A stretch of DNA of 64,000 bases from positions 1-64,000 of the forward strand of contig NZ_MTAW01000038.1 of the NCBI RefSeq assembly GCF_002154725.1. Reading direction: 5' to 3'. The position numbers and the translations under genes were made by a program. Positions within the stretch are counted from its first letter, which is position 1. Every line of letters starts with the position of its first letter. Origin of the DNA: Nostoc sp. 106C (lineage in GTDB: Bacteria > Cyanobacteriota > Cyanobacteriia > Cyanobacteriales > Nostocaceae). Below the pieces are notes generated by a model. That model had not been told where the DNA came from and did not search any database. It saw nothing but the letters and a program-made list of their open reading frames with translations. Of the stretch, positions 37,401 through 46,264 are shown piece after piece.

Positions 37401-37558
37401 AGGGTGCGAAGCGCTTGGTTCTCAGCCGCAAAATCAGGCGATCGTGCGGGACGGCTAGCTAGTGCTGCTGCGATCAGAACATCCGCTTCAGTTATTTCCT
37501 GAGAACTTTGAAGTGAATCTTTACCTGCAAAGACAGAGCGGTGGAGGTCATTAGTCAT
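34430..37558 (-). CDS. Hybrid sensor histidine kinase (GAF-PAS-PAS-GAF-HisKA-HATPase-REC)
   Basis: A 1042-residue soluble kinase. Order: N-terminal GAF (about 35-205), PAS (about 215-325) with FEGRI-type core and [20 protein letters not shown], PAS (about 345-465) ending [14 protein letters not shown], GAF (about 475-640), then HisKA with [24 protein letters not shown] (phospho-acceptor His682). Next come HATPase_c ([29 protein letters not shown]) and a C-terminal receiver with [13 protein letters not shown] and Asp968 in [14 protein letters not shown]. No transmembrane segment is seen. The ATG at 37558 follows a good GGAG; the longer frame lacks one. It lies 16 bases after an XRE regulator gene, so they are co-transcribed. 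Confidence 0.92.
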   Translation of the reverse strand: [1042 protein letters not shown]

Positions 37559-37574
37559 ATAGTCTCCGCCCTCA

Positions 37575-37829
37575 CTACCAAAAGTATTTGGCGAGCAAAG
37601 CTTTGCCAGGCTCGCCCATTTGATGCAGCAAGTACTCAATCTGCTTCAACGCAATGGGTAAGGGTTTTGTCCGCCCGTTCTCCCAACAATTGACGCTCCC
37701 AAATGAAACCCCTAACTTCGTAGCAAACTTGGCTTGCGAAAGTTCCAAGCGTTGTCGCATTTCTCGCACCAGATATGCTATCTCTGATTGCTCGATCGCA
37801 GGCATAAGGCACGAAGGGTCAAAGTGCAT
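37575..37829 (-). CDS. XRE-family helix-turn-helix regulator
   Basis: A single-domain DNA-binding protein of about 84 residues: SEIAYLVREMRQRLELSQAKFATKLGVSFGSVNCWENGRTKPLPIALKQIEYLL. This is a complete Cro/C1-type HTH (helix 2 QAKFATKLG, recognition helix SFGSVNCWENG). Starts at GTG 37838, ATG 37829 or an inner ATG are all possible. It is the first gene of an operon with the large hybrid sensor kinase. This HTH-kinase pairing recurs in filamentous cyanobacteria, probably as autoregulation of the kinase. Confidence 0.85.
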   Translation of the reverse strand: MHFDPSCLMPAIEQSEIAYLVREMRQRLELSQAKFATKLGVSFGSVNCWENGRTKPLPIALKQIEYLLHQMGEPGKALLAKYFW

Positions 37830-38152
37830 TCTTACCACTTATAACACTTGGTATATCTGACATTGTATCCATCAAAGGAAACAAACCTGGCAACTGAAAT
37901 TCTCGTGATTAATTTTTTGAGCAGTTTTAGTTTGGATTGATTGTTGTCATAGCAAACTTATTTTCTAACTGCTGCATTATTCTACAGTTTGATTTAACTA
38001 CTCCACTATCACTCTAAATGGTAGAAACAGACTTTGCGTCTGTGTGTTTGAGCCAGTGGCTTCTAGCTGCGGGCTGATATGTGCGCAGCGATCGCGCGTA
38101 TGTTGCTAAATTAACAAAGAAGAGACAAAATCACAACTAGGTGCAATCCACA

Positions 38153-40363
38153 ATGGTATCTATTTCTACACCGTTCTCAGATATTAATAACCATTGGGCA
38201 CGCTTATTTATTGAAGCTTTATCAGCGCGTCGCGTTTTAAATGGCTATCCTAACGGGACTTTTCGCCCAGATAACTCAGTGACTCGCGCTGAATTTGCTG
38301 CCATTATTGCGGCAGTATTTACAGTACCTCCAAAGCGGCAATATGTTCCTTTTAATGATGTGCCTGCTAACAATTGGGCTTTAAGTGCTATTCAAAAATC
38401 TTATGAGACTGGATTTATTAGTGGATACCCCGATCGCACTTTCCGCCCCAACAATAGAATTGCTCGGGGCGATGTTTTCGTGGCTATAGTCAACGGTTTA
38501 GATATTGCTACTAAGATAAAACCTGACTTGGTAAGTGCATTGCCGCAATTATACAAAGATGCAACAGCGATCGCAGCTTATGCCAAAAATCAAGTAGCCA
38601 TTGCTACTAGTGCAGGGTTAGTAGCTAGCTATCCAAATATAAAATTACTCAGCCCAAATATTGCGGCGACTCGTGCTGATGTAGCAGTGATAGTCTATCA
38701 AGCATTAGTTTATCTGGGGCAAGCAGACAAAATTAACTCTGCCTACTTAGTAATCCCACCAACGCCAACACCTACTCCAACACCTACCCCCACTCCCATA
38801 CCAACACCTACTCCAACACCCACTCCCATACCAACACCTACTCCAACACCCATTCCAATACCAATACCAACGCCAACGCCAACACCCATTCCAATACCAA
38901 TACCAACACCCACCCCCACTCCTATACCAACACCAACGCCAACACCCATTCCAACACCTACCCCAGTACCATCTAATACGGTTAAGGTAAATCATCAACG
39001 GGAGTTTAGAGGGGCGTGGGTAGCAACAGTCTGGAATAGTGATTGGCCTTCTAAAGCAGGACTACCTGTTGCACAACAAAAATCTGAACTACTGGCAATT
39101 ATCACCAAATTACAGCAGCTGAACTTTAATGCTTTGATTTTCCAGGTGCGGCCAGAAGGTGATGCCTTATATGCTTCATCATTAGAACCTTGGAGTGCTT
39201 GGTTGACAGGAACCCAAGGCAAAGCACCAGAACCATTTTATGACCCCTTAGAGTATGCGATCGCAGAATGCCACAAGCGCAATATTGAAGTTCATGCTTG
39301 GTTCAACCCTTATCGCGCCAAAACTTCAATTCAGCAAGGGTTGAATGTCAGTCCCCATATAGCGGTAACTAACCCCCAAGTTGTTTATCAATGGGGTAAT
39401 CAGTTGTGGATGGACCCAGGATTGAAAATTGTTCAAGACAGGGCTTACAACGTTATTCTTGATGTTGTACGTCGTTATGAAATAGATGGCGTTCACTTAG
39501 ATGATTACTTTTATCCCTATCCCATATCTGGTCAAAATTTCCCTGATAGCAAAACCTACGCAACTTATAAAGAAGCTGGCGGTGGACTTAGCTTGGGTGA
39601 CTGGCGCAGAGAAAATGTCAATCTCATGGTGCTGCGTCTAGCTGAGGGAATTAAAGCTGCAAAGCCCTACGTTAAGTTTGGTATTAGTCCCTTTGGTATT
39701 TATCGTCCCGGACAACCATCAGGAATTACCGGCTTGGATGCTTACGATGTACTTTATGCTGACTCGAAGAAATGGCTAGAACAAGGTTGGATTGATTACA
39801 TTGCTCCCCAACTTTACTGGCGTACCGACCAAACACAACAAAGTTATTCTGCCTTACTCAAGTGGTGGACACAGGTAAACACAAAACAAAAACACGTTTA
39901 TGCTGGTAACAATTTAACGGAACCTAGCAACAAGAGTCGGGAGAGTGAAGAGATTGAAAAGCAGGTAATAATTAGTCGTAGCCAAGCTGGACTGTTATCA
40001 CTGGGGAATATTTTCTTTAACTTGGGTGTGTTGATGGACAATAGCCAGGGAATTGCTGATAAGTTCCAAAGTCTGCTTTATAACAAGCCCGCCCTACCTC
40101 CTATTTTGCCTTGGCACGATACCACACCACCAGTACCCCCCATAGCATTGCAATATATTAACGGCAAACTTAATTGGCAACCTGGTGATAATCAACCAGT
40201 TCGTTCTTGGGCGCTTTATCGGCAAACTGGAGATAGTTGGGTACTTCAGCGAGTTTTATCTGCTGGGACAAACTTTGCCACTGTAGGGCCGGGAACCTAT
40301 GCAGTCTCCGCAGTTAACAGGTTAGCGAATGAGAGTTTAGGAACAGCGATTACAGTCAGTTAA
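38153..40363 (+). CDS. SLH-domain protein with a GHL10/DUF187 glycosidase-like domain
   Basis: About 736 residues. Residues 1-200 hold three S-layer homology modules ([20 protein letters not shown] with [35 protein letters not shown] with [11 protein letters not shown]; and a degenerate third). They are followed by a Thr-Pro/Ile-Pro low-complexity linker of about 70 residues. Residues about 285-640 are a GHL10 (YngK-like) TIM-barrel: [52 protein letters not shown], and [12 protein letters not shown]-terminal Fn3-like segment follows. SLH modules bind wall polysaccharides; the barrel probably cleaves peptidoglycan or wall glycan. No signal peptide is evident at ATG 38153 or GTG 38141. Confidence 0.88.
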   Translation: MVSISTPFSDINNHWARLFIEALSARRVLNGYPNGTFRPDNSVTRAEFAAIIAAVFTVPPKRQYVPFNDVPANNWALSAIQKSYETGFISGYPDRTFRPNNRIARGDVFVAIVNGLDIATKIKPDLVSALPQLYKDATAIAAYAKNQVAIATSAGLVASYPNIKLLSPNIAATRADVAVIVYQALVYLGQADKINSAYLVIPPTPTPTPTPTPTPIPTPTPTPTPIPTPTPTPIPIPIPTPTPTPIPIPIPTPTPTPIPTPTPTPIPTPTPVPSNTVKVNHQREFRGAWVATVWNSDWPSKAGLPVAQQKSELLAIITKLQQLNFNALIFQVRPEGDALYASSLEPWSAWLTGTQGKAPEPFYDPLEYAIAECHKRNIEVHAWFNPYRAKTSIQQGLNVSPHIAVTNPQVVYQWGNQLWMDPGLKIVQDRAYNVILDVVRRYEIDGVHLDDYFYPYPISGQNFPDSKTYATYKEAGGGLSLGDWRRENVNLMVLRLAEGIKAAKPYVKFGISPFGIYRPGQPSGITGLDAYDVLYADSKKWLEQGWIDYIAPQLYWRTDQTQQSYSALLKWWTQVNTKQKHVYAGNNLTEPSNKSRESEEIEKQVIISRSQAGLLSLGNIFFNLGVLMDNSQGIADKFQSLLYNKPALPPILPWHDTTPPVPPIALQYINGKLNWQPGDNQPVRSWALYRQTGDSWVLQRVLSAGTNFATVGPGTYAVSAVNRLANESLGTAITVS
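38755..38970 (+). repeat. Proline-threonine microsatellite
   Basis: An imperfect 6- to 18-base repeat (ccaacacctactccaacacc type, with ccaata and cccatt variants). It codes the P-T/P-I linker between the SLH modules and the glycosidase domain. Such a tract is prone to slippage, so linker length may vary between strains. Confidence 0.85.
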
Positions 40364-41099
40364 TTTCTGAGCTTTACATTTGCAAATTGATGTCGCTTGT
40401 CCAACTTCGTGTCATCCAATTGATGACGCGGAGATTTTTTCTCATTAGAACGACAAATACATGAGGTAGGGACGTAAGGCTTTGCGCGGAGATTTTTTGA
40501 ATTACTATTGCTTATTTTCTGAAATCTATTTCTAATACCAAATCAAATAATGTTTGCGACACATCAATAAATATTCTAGAGGTCACGGCAGTGCCGTGCC
40601 CCTACAATCTGTCGCATTCTTTTTTCAAATTGGTATAACATCCTAAAGTATCACAGTAGGGTATTTTGATTATTTTCTCGATTTATCATAAATGACTTGT
40701 TAAAATTAAATATAATGATAATGATGGTAGCGCCACAGTGCAGTTAGATAAAATTAACTGATACTACCAACTAGAAAAATGATTGAGACAGATGGATTTA
40801 CAAAAGCTATGCCCAGAAGGCGATTGTAATCCATCTAAAATCAAAAATGTATGATTTGCAGTCTATTGTAATGACTTGAGATTAATCAGATTGTTTTTCT
40901 CCGCATAGCCTATTGTGAAAAAATACTACCTATGATTGCAAGTTAGTATGAGTCTAAAGCGGCAATTTGGAGTTTTATTTCAACATTATAAGTTATACAA
41001 AAATTTTTCAAATGTCCGTAATATATAGATATTTTTACTTGTTTATTAACTTAATTCGAGTCAATATTATGACAATTCAATCTAACCAGGATTATCAAC
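40364..41099. other. Gene-free spacer with inverted-repeat element
   Basis: About 735 bases before the cupin gene. Two copies of a gcggagattttttc unit (near 40430 and 40480) precede the 102-bp inverted-repeat element at 40535-40636. After that I see nothing specific. A short upstream reading frame (ATG at 41069) overlaps the cupin start in another frame. Confidence 0.55.
40535..40636. repeat. 102-bp inverted-repeat element
   Basis: Left end ataccaaatcaaataatg and gcgacac; right end tgtcgcattc and aaattggtat: the termini are inverted copies (ATACCAA/TTGGTAT and GCGACA/TGTCGC). The centre contains a perfect CACGGCA-G-TGCCGTG palindrome. Non-coding and MITE-like. Confidence 0.7.
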
Positions 41100-41597
41100 A
41101 TGACGATCAATCAAAACGGTGTACTAATGCAGCCTGGTCAAGGTGATTCTTACTTAGTAGCTGGTGATATAGTTACTTTTAAAGCAATTAGTGAAGATAC
41201 AGATGGAAAATATGCTTTATTTGAAATTTTTGTAGAACCACAAATAGGGCCACCGCCACATATTCATACTCATGAAGATGAAGCTTTCTACATTCAAGAA
41301 GGTACGTTTGAGTTTCACCTAGACGACCAAACGATTGTCGCTAATGTTGGCACTTTTCTGCACTCCCCCAAAGGTCAACTCCACTATTTTAAAAATATTG
41401 GTTCAACAACTGGTAAATTGTTATGTTGGACTACACCAGCAGGTATTGAAAAATTTTTTGCAGAAGTGGGTACTAAAGTAGCAAGTCCACTAGCTCCACC
41501 TCCACCTATTACCCCTGAAGTCATCGAGAGAATTATCGCAACTGCCCCCAAGTACGGTATCCAAATTCTGATTCCTACTGCTGATGCTTCTGCTTAG
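41100..41597 (+). CDS. Cupin-domain protein (quercetin dioxygenase-like)
   Basis: A 165-residue single-domain cupin. Motif 1 is GPPPHIHTHEDEAFYIQEGTFEFHLDD, with metal-binding His-His-Glu ligands. Motif 2 lies in GTFLHSPKGQLHYFKN (His). The family includes dioxygenases acting on phenolic compounds and non-catalytic sensors. The C-terminus (PPPPITPEVIERIIATAPKYGIQIL) is the extension seen in this group. Single gene, no nearby partner in aromatic metabolism, so the substrate is unknown. Confidence 0.85.
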   Translation: MTINQNGVLMQPGQGDSYLVAGDIVTFKAISEDTDGKYALFEIFVEPQIGPPPHIHTHEDEAFYIQEGTFEFHLDDQTIVANVGTFLHSPKGQLHYFKNIGSTTGKLLCWTTPAGIEKFFAEVGTKVASPLAPPPPITPEVIERIIATAPKYGIQILIPTADASA

Positions 41598-41787
41598 GAA
41601 TGAAAAATTCATGGGTCGGTCACTGATTTCAAGGTAAGCTCAATTGCCCAAGCTTTCAAAATCATGTGTGTTTTTCTCTCATGACCGCACTGATTCACAA
41701 TGACAGAAAGAACAAACCTGATTAGTTACAGTGTAAATAGGTTATAGCTTAACCCTGGAAAACTTTTTGAGAATTGCTATCTCGATC

Positions 41788-42573
41788 ATGCCTTCTCCTT
41801 TCCCCGGAATGGACCCTTACTTAGAACACCCAGAAATTTGGCCTGGGGTTCACTTGCTACTCATTGCTGCGCTGACAGAGTCTTTGACCCCCCAACTGCG
41901 ACCTAAGTATTCTGTCTCCGTTGAGGTGCGAATGTACGAAACCAGTGGGGAACAGTCACTCTTAGTTGGAATTCCTGATGTTTCAATCCAGAGTTCAGTT
42001 AGTAACGCACAGAGACATCCATCCCAAGTTACCGTTTCTGCTTCTCCCGTACAACCAATCCGGGTGACTGTTCCTATTCCGGAGACTGTTCGCCAAGGCT
42101 ATTTAGAAATCCGGAAGGTGGCAACAAAAGAGGTTATAACGGCTATTGAAGTTCTCTCACCTGTTAACAAGCGTCCGGGAAAAGGACGGCAAACCTACGA
42201 AAGCAAACGGGAACGAATCTTAGGGAGTTCTACTCATCTAGTGGAAATCGATTTACTGCGGGTTTGGGAACCCATGCCAGTGTTTGCCAACGGTAGTCAA
42301 AATCACTACCGGATTTTAGTCAGTCGGGGAGACTGCCGTCCCAGTGCAGATCTCTATGCTTTTAACCTACAGGATGCGATCGCGCCATTTCCTCTTCCTT
42401 TGCGGGCGGGCGATCGCGAACCTATTATAGATTTACAGGCTTTGTTAAGTGACATCTACGATCGCGCAGGTTACGATCTCAAGCTCGATTATACTTCCGA
42501 TCCCATACCACCACTATCAGCAACCGATGCAGCTTGGGCAAATGCTTTATTAATAGAGAAAGGTTGGCGCTGA
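41788..42573 (+). CDS. DUF4058 family protein
   Basis: A 261-residue protein beginning MPSPFPGMDPYLEHPEIWPGVH, the unmistakable N-terminus of DUF4058. It continues with TPQLRPKYSVSVEVRMYE, TAIEVLSPVNKRPGKGRQTYESKR and HLVEIDLLR. The ATG at 41788 is used; the longer TTG start adds unlike residues. The family is abundant in cyanobacteria and planctomycetes. Its EVLSPVNK...Y..KR...EIDLLR core resembles restriction-endonuclease-like folds, but no function is established. Confidence 0.9.
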   Translation: MPSPFPGMDPYLEHPEIWPGVHLLLIAALTESLTPQLRPKYSVSVEVRMYETSGEQSLLVGIPDVSIQSSVSNAQRHPSQVTVSASPVQPIRVTVPIPETVRQGYLEIRKVATKEVITAIEVLSPVNKRPGKGRQTYESKRERILGSSTHLVEIDLLRVWEPMPVFANGSQNHYRILVSRGDCRPSADLYAFNLQDAIAPFPLPLRAGDREPIIDLQALLSDIYDRAGYDLKLDYTSDPIPPLSATDAAWANALLIEKGWR

Positions 42574-42888
42574 AACTATTTGTGTATTAAGTAGCTCAGT
42601 GTTAAAAATTATCGTTATGGTAAGGCAGGAGGCAGTAGGCAGAAGGGAAGAGGATTCTAGCTTTTTTTACCTTTCTTAACTTAGTTTTGTTTTTTCCCAC
42701 TGACTTACTTATTAATTTCACAGTTTATTGTAATAATTTGGCATTGATAAGATGGCTTCCCTTAATAAAGTTTTTTACAAGGGAAGCGTGCCAATATCTG
42801 TTGCAATTACAGATATTAATTTTGATTCCAATATGGTACGAGATTGAGATGCTATTAAAGCAGCAAGCTGGATTTTTACGTATCAGGT
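42574..42888. other. Gene-free spacer
   Basis: 315 bases with three heptamers ggcagga, ggcagta, ggcagaa at 42624-42644 (STRR). The open frame at 42687-42902 has no ribosome site and no recognisable content. Confidence 0.5.
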
Positions 42889-43587
42889 TCAACGTTGAAT
42901 AGTCTGGGCAGATTGATTAAATAATAAATCCCGTGATTTTTCAATATCTAATGCCTGATTTTTGAATGCTTCTGCTTTTTCGTAAGCGCGAATTGTTGCC
43001 GGACGTGCTTTGATTGCCTCAAACCAACGCTTTAAATTAGGAAAATCTTCTAAGTTTTGACGTTGATTTTCATAAGGCACAATCCAGGGATACGCAGCAA
43101 TATCAGCAATGGAATAATCGCCAGCGACAAATTCTCTATCTGCCAATCTTTTATCTAGGACTGCATACAAGCGTCCTGTTTCTTTGACATAGCGATTAAT
43201 AGCATAGTCAATTTTTTCTGGTGCGTATTGGCTAAAGTGGTGGTTCTGTCCCGCCATTGGCCCTAAACCTGCCATCTGCCAGAATAGCCATTGTAAAACT
43301 TCTACACGTTGGCGTACATCTTGCGGAATCAACTTCCCGGTTTTTTCTGCTAAATACAGCAGAATTGCACCAGACTCAAATACTGAAATCGCCGCACCTC
43401 CATTTGCAGGTTCACGATCAACAATTGCAGGGATGCGATTGTTAGGTGAAATCTGTAGAAACTCTGGTTTGAATTGATCGCCAGCACCAATATTTACCGG
43501 AATAATGTTGTAAGCAAGTCCAACTTCTTCCAAGAAAATTGTGATTTTGTGACCGTTTGGAGTTGTCCAATAGTAAAGGTCAATCAT
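42889..43587 (-). CDS. Glutathione S-transferase family protein (YfcG/Nu-like)
   Basis: A 232-residue GST. The thioredoxin-fold N-terminus is MIDLYYWTTPNGHKITIFLEEVGLAY, with the TTPNGHK motif of Nu-class disulfide-bond reductases such as E. coli YfcG. NNRIPAIVD and FESGAILLYLAEKTGK form the glutathione site. The helical C-terminal domain is GQNHHFSQYAPEKIDYAINRY, VAGDYSIADIAAYPWIVP. Likely a glutathione-dependent disulfide reductase or detoxification enzyme. It is the last gene of the minus-strand redox run. Confidence 0.9.
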   Translation of the reverse strand: MIDLYYWTTPNGHKITIFLEEVGLAYNIIPVNIGAGDQFKPEFLQISPNNRIPAIVDREPANGGAAISVFESGAILLYLAEKTGKLIPQDVRQRVEVLQWLFWQMAGLGPMAGQNHHFSQYAPEKIDYAINRYVKETGRLYAVLDKRLADREFVAGDYSIADIAAYPWIVPYENQRQNLEDFPNLKRWFEAIKARPATIRAYEKAEAFKNQALDIEKSRDLLFNQSAQTIQR

Positions 43588-43712
43588 GATTATTTCTCCG
43601 GAATTTTGTGATTAAGTAAAAGACATGAAGGCGGAAGGAAAAATTTAATTTTTGAGCAATTTGAATTATCTCTACTTAGTCTGAGGTATTTCGTGCTACC
43701 GACTGATATAGT

Positions 43713-44135
43713 TTATGAATGTGGTGATTTAGCGATCGCAATGTAACCATCTTCTTTCAAAATCCGCTTGACTTCCTGCACAGCGCGGGGACGATCAAAC
43801 CAATGCCAGCATTGTCCAGCAGTCACTACATCAGCGCTAGCATCTGGTAAACCAGTATTTTCCGCAGTTGCTATGCGATACTCTACCTGAACCTGGGCGG
43901 CTTGGTCTAATTGCTTGGCTTGTTCTACAAGTGATACTGATGGGTCTATGCCAATTACCTTCGCGCCTCTAGTAGCAAAGCCTCGTGCTAGGGTTCCTGT
44001 TCCTGTACCGAGATCAACAATGTTTTGCCCTGGTAAACCAATACCATATTCAGATAGTCTGTCAAATAAAGAACTAGGAAAACCAGCGCGGTGTTTGGCG
44101 TAATCAGTGGCAGTTATACCGAAATCTATTTTCAT
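43713..44135 (-). pseudogene. SAM methyltransferase, C-terminally truncated
   Basis: 140 residues of a class I methyltransferase. The SAM site is intact: NIVDLGTGTGTLARGFATRGAKVIGIDPS, with ATAENTGLPDASADVVTAGQCWHWFDRPRAVQEVKRILKEDG. The usual protein continues for about 110 residues after this point, with substrate-binding elements. Here it ends abruptly at IAKSPHS. The fold's last strands are therefore missing and activity is doubtful. Tight spacing to the SDR gene upstream (34 bases) suggests it was once part of the same operon. Confidence 0.7.
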
Positions 44136-44169
44136 CTTTAGTAGCTCGGTAAAAATCTGAGAAACTTGA

Positions 44170-44859
44170 TTAAAAACGCTCGACCCAAGGACGCAATTCT
44201 ACTTCCCAAGTCCAAGCGCTGCGGGGTTGATTTAAGATGTTGAGGTAAGTTTGAGCGATCGCATCCGGATCGAGGGTACTATCAGGGTTGTCTGCTGGAT
44301 CTTGGCGTTCTGCAGAACGAATGGCACCATCTATTACAAAATGCGCAACATGGATATTCTTGGGTGCTAATTCTCTGGCGATGCTTTGAGCTAAACCTCT
44401 GAGTGCAAATTTTCCCATTGCAAAAGGTGCAGATTGTGCATAACCCTTAACGCTGGCTGAGGCTCCGGTAAAGAAGATAGCACCGCCTCCTTGCTGTAAC
44501 ATCCTTTTAGCAGCAGCTTGGGCAACGAGAAAGCCTCCATAGGCAGTGATGTCTAAAGTTTTTGCAACTTCGTTAGGATCTAAATCAATCAGCGATCCGC
44601 GTACTCGAAAACTAGGATTGTAAACAACAACTGTCGGGGCACTGAGTTTATTTTCAACATCGACAAATAACTGATTTACCTCCTCTGGCTTGGAAGCATC
44701 AGCAGCAAAGCTAACCGCCCCAATTTCACTATTAAGCTGAGTCAGTTTCTCAATGCTGCGAGCAGCTAAGGCTATGTTCAGTCCTTCTTTGGCAAATAAG
44801 CGAGCGATAGCAGCACTTAATCCATTACCGGCTCCGACTATCAAAGCTGTTTTTGGCAT
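44170..44859 (-). CDS. SDR-family oxidoreductase lacking the canonical Tyr
   Basis: A 229-residue short-chain dehydrogenase/reductase with the Rossmann motif ALIVGAGNGLSAAIARLFAKEG and a serine-rich GASASVKG strand. The catalytic YxxxK position reads P-F-A-M-G-K, so the tyrosine is replaced by Phe while the Lys remains. Such SDR-like proteins exist as a conserved subgroup and may bind but not reduce, or use another residue. It is 22 bases from the MFS gene upstream, in an operon. Confidence 0.85.
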   Translation of the reverse strand: MPKTALIVGAGNGLSAAIARLFAKEGLNIALAARSIEKLTQLNSEIGAVSFAADASKPEEVNQLFVDVENKLSAPTVVVYNPSFRVRGSLIDLDPNEVAKTLDITAYGGFLVAQAAAKRMLQQGGGAIFFTGASASVKGYAQSAPFAMGKFALRGLAQSIARELAPKNIHVAHFVIDGAIRSAERQDPADNPDSTLDPDAIAQTYLNILNQPRSAWTWEVELRPWVERF

Positions 44860-44881
44860 AGGTGCGATTTCCTTTTGTTGA

Positions 44882-46180
44882 CTAGGGATTAATGGTGGCT
44901 GAAGAAAGCTGTGAATTATTCTTAGTAGGGCTTTGACCGATTCGCAGCACTAAAACTGCGGCTATTAAGCAAAGAACACCGGAAAAAATAAATGCCTGAA
45001 GATAAGTACCCTGCCAGGTTCTTAGCGCTCCGGCTCCAAAGGCGGCTGTTGCTGCACCGAGTTGATGTCCGGCGACAATCCAGCCGAACATAACACCGAC
45101 ATTCTCTTTGCCGAAGACGTTAGCAACGAGGCGAACTGTAGGTGGTACTGTAGCAATCCAGTCGAGTCCGTAGAAGACTGCAAAGATTGAGAGTCCGTAG
45201 AATGAGAAGTGAAAACTGAAGGGAAGAAAAATTAAGGATATACCCCGCAGCCCGTAGTACCAGCAAAGTAAGTAGCGATTGTTCCACCTGTCAGACAACC
45301 AACCGGAGATAGTTGTCCCAAAAAAATCAAAGATTCCCATAATCGCTAACAGTCCCGCAGCCTTAACTTCAGGGATACCATGATCAATACAGGCGGGAAT
45401 TAGATGAGTGCCAATGAGTCCGTTAGTGCTAGCACCACAGATAAAAAAACTACTAAATAACAACCAAAAATCTCTAGACTTAAAGCCCTGCGAAAGTTTG
45501 TTCAGAGTTGAAGTGATGGAATTGGCCTTTGGCGGTATTAATTCCACAGTTTCACTGTAATCGCCAAAAGGACGCAAGCCAACTTCCGCAGGGCGATCGC
45601 GCATGAATAAAGCGATCGCTGGAGTAACTGCAAGTGCAATACCAGCCAGAGCTAAAGTAGCTGTGCGCCATCCAAACCTTTCCACAACCGACGCCAACAT
45701 CGGCAGAAATACTAATTGTCCGGTAGCTGTGCTGGCGGTAAGAATCCCCAAAACCAAACCCCGCTGCTTCACAAACCAGCGATTGACGACAACCGCACCT
45801 AATACTAAAGCGATGACTCCGCTACCACTACCGACGATGATTCCCCAAAGTAAGATTAGCTGCCAGGAAGCTGACATGAAAGTGGTTAAGCCAACACCAA
45901 GAGCGATAAAAGCCAGTGCGAATACCATTGTCCGGCGAATCCCGATGCGCTCCATGACAGTGGCGGCAAACGGGCCAATCAGTCCATACAGCACTAAGTT
46001 GATGGAGATTGCCAAGGAGATAGTAGCTCTACTCCAGCCAAACTCCTGCTCCAAGGGTACAATCAAAACTCCAGGTGCAGAACGAATCCCGGCTGCTACT
46101 AATAACGCTAAGAATGTTAAACCTGCGACAAGCCAGCCATAGTGAAGCGAACGACGTGCTAAAAACGAGGCTAGAGACAT
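44882..46180 (-). CDS. MFS transporter
   Basis: A 432-residue major facilitator permease with about 12 hydrophobic helices. The N-terminal half has FGWSRATISLAISINLVLYG and GPFAATVMERIGIRRTMV (the loop 2-3 motif region). After a central polar loop (RPAEVGLRPFGDYSETVELIPPK) the second six helices follow. It resembles monocarboxylate or oxalate/formate-type carriers, so an organic-anion substrate or drug export is possible. It lies within the redox operon and could export a reaction product. Confidence 0.9.
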   Translation of the reverse strand: MSLASFLARRSLHYGWLVAGLTFLALLVAAGIRSAPGVLIVPLEQEFGWSRATISLAISINLVLYGLIGPFAATVMERIGIRRTMVFALAFIALGVGLTTFMSASWQLILLWGIIVGSGSGVIALVLGAVVVNRWFVKQRGLVLGILTASTATGQLVFLPMLASVVERFGWRTATLALAGIALAVTPAIALFMRDRPAEVGLRPFGDYSETVELIPPKANSITSTLNKLSQGFKSRDFWLLFSSFFICGASTNGLIGTHLIPACIDHGIPEVKAAGLLAIMGIFDFFGTTISGWLSDRWNNRYLLCWYYGLRGISLIFLPFSFHFSFYGLSIFAVFYGLDWIATVPPTVRLVANVFGKENVGVMFGWIVAGHQLGAATAAFGAGALRTWQGTYLQAFIFSGVLCLIAAVLVLRIGQSPTKNNSQLSSATINP

Positions 46181-46202
46181 GGTTTTAAGGGATTTGGGAA
46201 AG

Positions 46203-46245
46203 GAAACAGATAAACACCAATAAATATCTGTGTTTATCTGTAGTT
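46203..46245. repeat. cagataaacac inverted repeat, copy 1
   Basis: cagataaacaccaataaata followed by tctgtgtttatctgtagttt forms an imperfect palindrome. The same element appears at 53591-53646 and 62211-62276. Located in the spacer between the MFS and nitroreductase genes. Confidence 0.75.
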
Positions 46246-46264
46246 TTATTTCTACAACTAAGAA

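Noticed and set aside
38743-38998. Gly/Val-rich minus-strand frames over the SLH linker
   Set aside because: They are the complement of a Pro-Thr microsatellite and are clearly shadows.
41069-41146. Small frame overlapping the cupin start
   Set aside because: A 25-codon frame with an ATG, but it shares sequence with the cupin start in another phase. It has no ribosome site, so it may be a leader at most.
42687-42902. 71-codon plus-strand frame
   Set aside because: No ribosome site and it runs into the end of the GST gene.
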